Positions 13,460-17,489 of a DNA stretch of 17,489 nt are shown piece after piece (within the stretch, counting starts at the first letter, position 1; each line of letters starts with the position of its first letter). The stretch is from JBPBQZ01 sp050955105 (GTDB lineage Bacteria; Pseudomonadota; Gammaproteobacteria; Burkholderiales; Burkholderiaceae). The notes below the pieces were generated by a model. That model had not been told where the DNA came from. It worked only from the letters and a program-made list of their open reading frames with translations, and ran no database searches. The DNA is taken from contig JBPBQZ010000047.1 in the NCBI GenBank assembly GCA_050955105.1, positions 1 through 17,489 on the forward strand. Reading direction: 5' to 3'. Both the position numbers and the translations under genes were made by a program.

Positions 13460-14329
13460 ATGTTCGTGCATAACAAACGCCTGCAATACACGGTCCGAGT
13501 CGCTGCACCCAACCCTGGACTTGCAAATCTGCTGCTTGAACAGTTCGGTGGCCCACAGGGCGAATTAGCTGCCGCTTGTCGCTATTTCACCCAGGCCGTC
13601 AGCGAAGACGATCCAGGCCGCAAAGACATGTTGTTCGATATCGCGACCGAAGAGCTCAGCCATCTTGAAATCATCGGCTCGATCGTCGCCATGTTGAATA
13701 AAAGTGCGAAGGGTCAGCTGGCAGAAGCGGTGGAGCAGGAAGCCGAGCTGTATCGCACTATCACCGCCGGCGGCAACGACTCGCACATCACGTCGCTGCT
13801 GTACGGTGGCGGTCCGCCGCTGACCAATTCGGCAGGCGTGCCATGGACCGCCGCATACATCGATACGATCGGCGAACCGACGGCCGATCTGCGCTCGAAT
13901 ATCGCGGCCGAGTCGCGCGCCAAGATCATCTACGAGCGTCTGATCAATGTCACGGACGATCCCGGTATCAAGGAGGCGCTTGGCTTCCTGATGACACGCG
14001 AAATTGCCCATCAGAAGTCGTTCGAAAAGGCTCTGTATGCGATCGAGCCGAACTTCCCACCAGGCAAGCTGCCCGGCATGCCGGAGTTCGCCAGCACCTA
14101 TTTCAAGATGTCCAGCGACAGCGGAGCGCCGCGCGGTGCCTGGAACGAGGGCCCGCAGTGGAACGTCGTAGAAGACCCGCAACCGGCGGTCGACGGCGGC
14201 GACGGTAACGCGACGGTGACTATCAGTAAAGACGACACCGCTGTGTTGCAGGCGATGGCGACGCGTACCGCGTCAGATCCGGAAGTGGATCCGACGACTG
14301 GCGCGGAGCTCGGGGCGGGCATCGCCTAA
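13460..14329 (+). CDS. Manganese catalase
   Basis: Non-haem dimanganese catalase, 2 H2O2 to 2 H2O plus O2, cytoplasmic; 289 residues, normal for the family. The four-helix bundle supplies the metal ligands: E35 in GELAAACRYF, E65 and H68 in EELSHLEIIGSI, E151 in AAESRAK, and E181 and H184 in REIAHQKSFEKAL. The N-terminus MFVHNKRLQYTVRV is typical. The C-terminal 60 residues are a variable Gly/Asp-rich tail. It acts with no cofactor but manganese and resists cyanide. It follows the general stress protein with a 247-bp gap, so the two are probably separate units with a shared response. A strong hairpin lies downstream. Confidence 0.96.
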   Translation: MFVHNKRLQYTVRVAAPNPGLANLLLEQFGGPQGELAAACRYFTQAVSEDDPGRKDMLFDIATEELSHLEIIGSIVAMLNKSAKGQLAEAVEQEAELYRTITAGGNDSHITSLLYGGGPPLTNSAGVPWTAAYIDTIGEPTADLRSNIAAESRAKIIYERLINVTDDPGIKEALGFLMTREIAHQKSFEKALYAIEPNFPPGKLPGMPEFASTYFKMSSDSGAPRGAWNEGPQWNVVEDPQPAVDGGDGNATVTISKDDTAVLQAMATRTASDPEVDPTTGAELGAGIA

Positions 14330-14369
14330 ATACGGTTAAACATCTACCGTCCTTAGCGCGGCCTGGCAT

Positions 14370-14400
14370 GGGCCTGCTCGTTTTGAGCGCGAGCAGGCCC
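14370..14400 (+). terminator. Strong hairpin after manganese catalase
   Basis: GGGCCTGCTCG (14370-14380) pairs perfectly with CGAGCAGGCCC (14390-14400), 11 bp with a 9-nt loop TTTTGAGCG. It lies 40 bp after the catalase stop and ahead of the convergent TPP gene. No T-tract follows on the + strand, so it may stop transcription poorly by itself or mainly protect the mRNA end; it could serve both convergent genes. Confidence 0.65.
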
Positions 14401-14525
14401 TACACAGCTGCCGAAATGGAGACGCCATTTGGCGCCGCGTCGGCCCTATTTCCTGCATTGCTGGCCTGCAAAAACTTTCGCCACACGGTTCGATGATGCA
14501 AGGCGAGTTCCGCGCGGGACGCCCT

Positions 14526-16421
14526 TCACACCTTTAACTTCTCTGGCGTCGTGATCGGCTCAGCCGGATCGACGTGGACCTCGAGTAGCGCAGCGCCCGG
14601 CGAAGCGAAGGTCGATGCAAGCGCGGAGCGTAGCAGGCGAGGCTGCGTGCAGCGCGAGCCTGCCGCGCCACATGCGGTCGCGACCTGCGCGAAATCGATA
14701 CCGCCAAGTTCGCAACCGTACGGCGGATTACCCAATTCCTTCTGCTCGAACACCACTTCCGCAAGCATGTCGTTGCGCAACACGATGATCTTGACGGGCA
14801 AGCGGTTTTTTACTGCGGTCGACAGCTCGGCCATCAGCATCGCCAGACCGCCGTCGCCGACGATCGCGACGACCTGTCTGCCGGGATCGCCAATTGCGCC
14901 GCGATCGCAAATGGCAACCCCGGCGCCATGGTCGCGAGCATCCCGGTGGCGATCAGTTGCTGTGCGCGACGCAGGGTGAGAAAGCGCGCGGCGAAGTGCG
15001 TATTGGCGCCGCAATCGAGACACGATCGCATCGGGAGCGAGTGCGTCGCTGACAGCACGGATCACGCTTTGCGGCCGTATTGGCGTGCGCTCGGTTGCAG
15101 CGACGCGATCCAGCAGCGCGTTCCATTGGGTCACGCGAGCCTGGCTCTCGCGAAGAAATGCATCGTCCTTCTGACGCAGCAAGGGCAACAGCGCCCGCAG
15201 CGTTTCCTTGGTGTCGCCTACAAGCCCGACTTCGACCGGATAGCGCAGTCCGATCCGTTCGGCCTTGATATCCACCTGAACGCCGCGTGCTGTGCCGGGC
15301 TGCGGATACGAGTCTACCCAGGGCATCGTCGAACCGATGATCAGGACGGTATCGCAGCGGTGCATCGCCTCTTCGGAAGGCACGGTGCCGAGGTGCCCGA
15401 TACCGCCAGTCGAAAACGGCGAGTCGTCCGGTAGCGCGGTTCGACCGAGCAGCGCCTTAGCGACCGGCGCGTTGAGCCGGCTGGCAAGTTGCTCGAGTTC
15501 TTCGGTGGCGCCAAGCGCGCCTTGTCCGACAAGAATCGCGACGCGGCTACCTGCATTGATGAGCTCGGCTGCCGCCTGCAACTGCGCCGACGATGGCGCG
15601 GACGCTGGCTGGCTCCAGGCCGTCGACGTACGCATCCCGTGGTTTTCCATCGATGCCTTATCGTCGGCAAGACGCATCGCCTGCACGTCCTTCGAGATCG
15701 CCAGATGCGCGACCCCGCGCGCGCCAAGCGCGCTCCTGCAGGCGATGTCCGTCACGACGAGCGCGTGGCGCGGGCCGGTGACCACCGTGTTGTATAGGGC
15801 GACGTCCTGCATCAATGCGGGCGTGTTGACGCTTTGCTGGAAACGGGTACCCAGCAGATCGTGAAATGTGAGACCCGTGATGGCGAGCACGGGCGCACCG
15901 TCGAAGTGGGCATCGTAGAGCCCGTTCATCAGGTGTATCGCGCCGGGACCGGTTGTAGCCAAACAAACACCCAGACGGCCGGTCGCCTTAGCCCATCCAG
16001 AAGCCATGAACGCTGCAGCCTCTTCATGGCGCACGCCGACGAAGCGGATCTTGTCCTGATGCTGCCGCAGCGCTTCGATCATCGGGTTGATGCCATCGCC
16101 AACCATCCCGAATACGTGATCGACGTCCCACGCCAACAGTGTCTGAACGATCACGTCGGCGGTCGACGCCGTATCGCCGGGTTCGAAGGGCGGTTGTCGA
16201 TCGCTATTGACAGGCTGTCCCGACGGCGTCGTGCCGGCCTGCGCAGGCAGCGTCCGCGCGGCGAATAGACCTGCGCCGCCCGCCGCCGCTGCTTTGAGCA
16301 AGTTGCGGCGTCGCTGGGAAGCCGGTGCGTCATCGCCACCACCGGGCGTAGTGCTGATGGCTTGTGCGTCCGGTGCGGGCACCGGATCAGGTTCGGAGTC
16401 GGATTTGGGGATCGAAGTCAT
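14526..16421 (-). pseudogene. Tat-signal TPP enzyme (pyruvate oxidase/acetolactate synthase family) with two compensating frameshifts
   Basis: A 631-codon open frame in the TPP-dependent family. Residues 36-62 look like a twin-arginine signal (QRRRNLLKAAAAGG, then a hydrophobic stretch ending PAQA). The Pyr domain covers about 85-250 (GMVGDGINPMIEAL; catalytic Glu at 133 in VRHEEAAAFMASGWAKATG), the middle domain about 280-410, and the PP domain about 455-620 with the TPP motif VVAIVGDGG...LRND. Residues about 467-512 do not fit. In another frame the same bases encode the expected sequence (LDCGANTHFAARFLTLRRA, ATGMLATMAPGLPFAIAA). The cause is a 2-base loss near 15018 and a 1-base loss near 14884, which restore frame. 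The lost segment is part of the TPP pocket, so the product is probably inactive unless these are sequencing errors. Start ATG 16421. Confidence 0.85.
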
Positions 16422-16871
16422 GGCGTGGTTCCCGATTGCGCTGCGATGGCCGTGTTGACAACTGGCGCACCGGAACCGGCGCGGCGCTGCAGCGGCTGGT
16501 ACGCCAACAGATCATCTAGCAAGCGTCGATCCCGGTGTTACGGGGGAACACAATCCCAAGCTACAGCACGCGACCAAACGCATGCCGGGCATGGTGCTGA
16601 TGTCATTGAAGGTGCGTTGTTAAATGCCGCTCACCCTTGCGCGCCGGTTGTTAGCGGTGTTATGAAGTAAAGACGCTCCGCTAAGTGCGCAAGCGACGGA
16701 GCGGGCAAGAGTGCACGAGACCGGTCGTGGGATGCTGATGTGTGGTAAATCTGTGTGGTAAAAGGAAATGCTACGCCGCATGAAATTGCTATAAATCAGG
16801 CGATCTGGGCGGTTGTGGGACGCATGTTAGAAGACCGCAAACGCTGCGGCGCAGTCATAGGCCCATTCCTG
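16422..16871. other. Long gap without a supported gene
   Basis: About 450 bp between the TPP gene's start and an SDR relic. It should hold the TPP gene's promoter; TTGTCA on the - strand near 16455 is a possible -35 without a good -10. An imperfect-loop hairpin, CGCTCCG (16674-16680) with CGGAGCG (16697-16703), and a tandem TGTGTGGTAAA near 16739-16763 are the only structures seen. Short open frames across it resemble no family. Confidence 0.4.
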
Positions 16872-16970
16872 TCAAGTTTCCGCGTCTCGCGCCACACCGA
16901 CGACTTGGTGTCCGTCCCGCACCGAATCTTCGGCGATGTGGCCGATGCCCTTGCTGGCGCCCGATTTTGC
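16872..16970 (-). pseudogene. SDR N-terminal relic
   Basis: On the - strand, 17 nt after the binding-protein stop, the frame reads SGASKGIG, HIAEDSVRDG, HQVVGVARDAET and then TGA. This is the glycine loop, first helix and second strand of an SDR (family pattern TGASKGIGxAIAexL). Just upstream, in another frame, AGCAAAATC could be what is left of the first strand's coding sequence, so a few codons (the ALVT part) seem deleted. There is no start codon, and the rest of the enzyme is missing. It mirrors the SDR relic next to the first binding-protein gene at the left end. Confidence 0.65.
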
Positions 16971-16987
16971 TCGGAATATTTCGAGAT

Positions 16988-17488
16988 TTAGAAATCGCCG
17001 AGTGTGCAGCCGATTTCAGCTTGGCTTCCAAACACCTTGTCGATGTCTGCGATCTTGGAGGGAGTGTGGTCCAGTACTTCCAACATGTCCCATTTGTCAT
17101 TGGCGGGCGGTGCTTTGCCCCGCAACAACAAGATCGGATGAATCAGCCGATGGTCCCACGAGCGGTAATAAAGGGGAATTTTGCCGTCGGTAATCTTCAA
17201 GGTTTCAAGCGATTGAATGACCGCCTTGGCATCCGTTGACTTGGCGCGCTCCATCGCTAAAAGCAGCATACGCATCGAAGTCCAGCCTTGCCATACTTCA
17301 ACCGTAGGCGGCCGATTATATTTAGCCTCATACGCCTTTACCATCGCCTTCTCTGCCGGTGGATTAGCTGGATCGCTGTAATGCCAGGTCGCTCCATTGA
17401 GGCTCGCCGCCAGGTCCGGACCCAAGGCCCACATTTGCGTATCGCTGATTGCCGGGCGCAACAAGGGAATCTTATCGGTCAGTCCATA
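16988..17488 (-). CDS. Branched-chain amino acid type ABC substrate-binding protein, C-terminal part
   Basis: The last 166 or so residues of a Peripla_BP_6 protein; the 5' end lies beyond the right edge, where the frame is still open (YGLTDKIPLLRPAIS precedes an internal TTG at 17464). It is a clear paralog of the protein at 522-1787: shared stretches include SMRM, LETLK, WDH-x2-IHP, DKWDxL and the ending KVFGSQAEIGC, compared with KIFGTKAEVGC. The conserved C-terminal Cys is in the same place in both. The ligand is unknown. It is followed by a short gap and an SDR relic. No lesion is seen in the visible part. Confidence 0.88.
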   Translation of the reverse strand, partial: YGLTDKIPLLRPAISDTQMWALGPDLAASLNGATWHYSDPANPPAEKAMVKAYEAKYNRPPTVEVWQGWTSMRMLLLAMERAKSTDAKAVIQSLETLKITDGKIPLYYRSWDHRLIHPILLLRGKAPPANDKWDMLEVLDHTPSKIADIDKVFGSQAEIGCTLGDF

Positions 17489-17489
17489 G

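Noticed and set aside
13209..13556. 115-codon open frame on the - strand before manganese catalase
   Set aside because: It overlaps the catalase start and its promoter gap. Part of the translation looks protein-like, but no motif or ribosome binding site supports it.
14860..15030. Programmed ribosomal frameshifting in the TPP gene
   Set aside because: Two shifts would be needed 130 bp apart, and no slippery heptamer or following structure is evident. Indels or read errors are simpler.
14834..15058. Separate 74-codon gene on the - strand
   Set aside because: Its middle part is the missing segment of the TPP enzyme displaced by frameshifts, not an independent gene.
522..17488. Invertible segment flanked by the two binding-protein genes
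   Set aside because: They are opposite in orientation but differ too much at the protein level for efficient homologous recombination, and no site-specific recombinase is present.
1..17489. CRISPR array, tRNA, rRNA, integrase or insertion sequence
   Set aside because: No regularly spaced repeats, no tRNA-like cloverleaf, no rRNA-like stretch and no transposase or integrase motif were found on either strand.

Overview
The window looks like a chromosomal accessory region of a betaproteobacterium of the Burkholderia / Paraburkholderia / Caballeronia group. The reasons are the moderately high GC content, an entericidin-like lipoprotein, paired branched-chain amino acid transport binding proteins, and stress genes typical of that group (UspA, general stress protein, manganese catalase, Tat-type TPP enzyme). 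The genus call is inference; no rRNA, tRNA or other taxonomic marker is present.

Layout. (1) Positions 1-1991, + strand: the 3' part of a short-chain dehydrogenase (SDR), a broken N-terminal SDR relic, a branched-chain amino acid type periplasmic binding protein and a 42-residue entericidin-like lipoprotein. (2) 2094-2487: a deletion scar in which the 5' part of a TauD/TfdA dioxygenase is joined to the 3' end of an ABC permease gene. (3) 2497-3731: a SAM-dependent methyltransferase converging with a universal stress protein whose upstream region carries a perfect FNR/Anr box. (4) 3948-6228: divergent lysA and lysR, very like the enterobacterial pair. (5) 6408-10724, all on the - strand and read rsbR > rsbS > rsbT > rsbT-rsbX fusion > rsbT-hybrid histidine kinase: a compact stressosome operon whose last gene joins an RsbT-like ATPase domain to a histidine kinase and receiver. 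(6) 11153-12603, - strand: a family 4 glycosyltransferase and, upstream, a decayed cinA/pncC. (7) 12793-14329, + strand: a general stress protein and a manganese catalase, followed by a strong hairpin. (8) 14526-16421, - strand: a Tat-signal TPP enzyme of the pyruvate oxidase/acetolactate synthase family with two compensating frameshifts. (9) 16872-17488, - strand: another SDR relic and the 3' part of a second binding protein, paralogous to the first.

Working together. The core is a stress-response neighbourhood. The stressosome complex RsbR-RsbS would hold RsbT until a signal arrives. The fusion protein carries an RsbX-type phosphatase that could reset the complex. The hybrid kinase would convert the RsbT-type switch into a His-Asp phosphorelay. 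No sigma factor, RsbU, RsbV or DNA-binding response regulator is in the window, so the output must lie elsewhere. UspA, the general stress protein, manganese catalase and the TPP enzyme are plausible neighbours in function, but nothing here proves shared control.

A second theme is erosion: four clear gene relics (two SDR pieces, the tauD-permease scar, cinA) and a doubly frameshifted TPP gene lie within 17.5 kb, with no insertion sequence to explain them.
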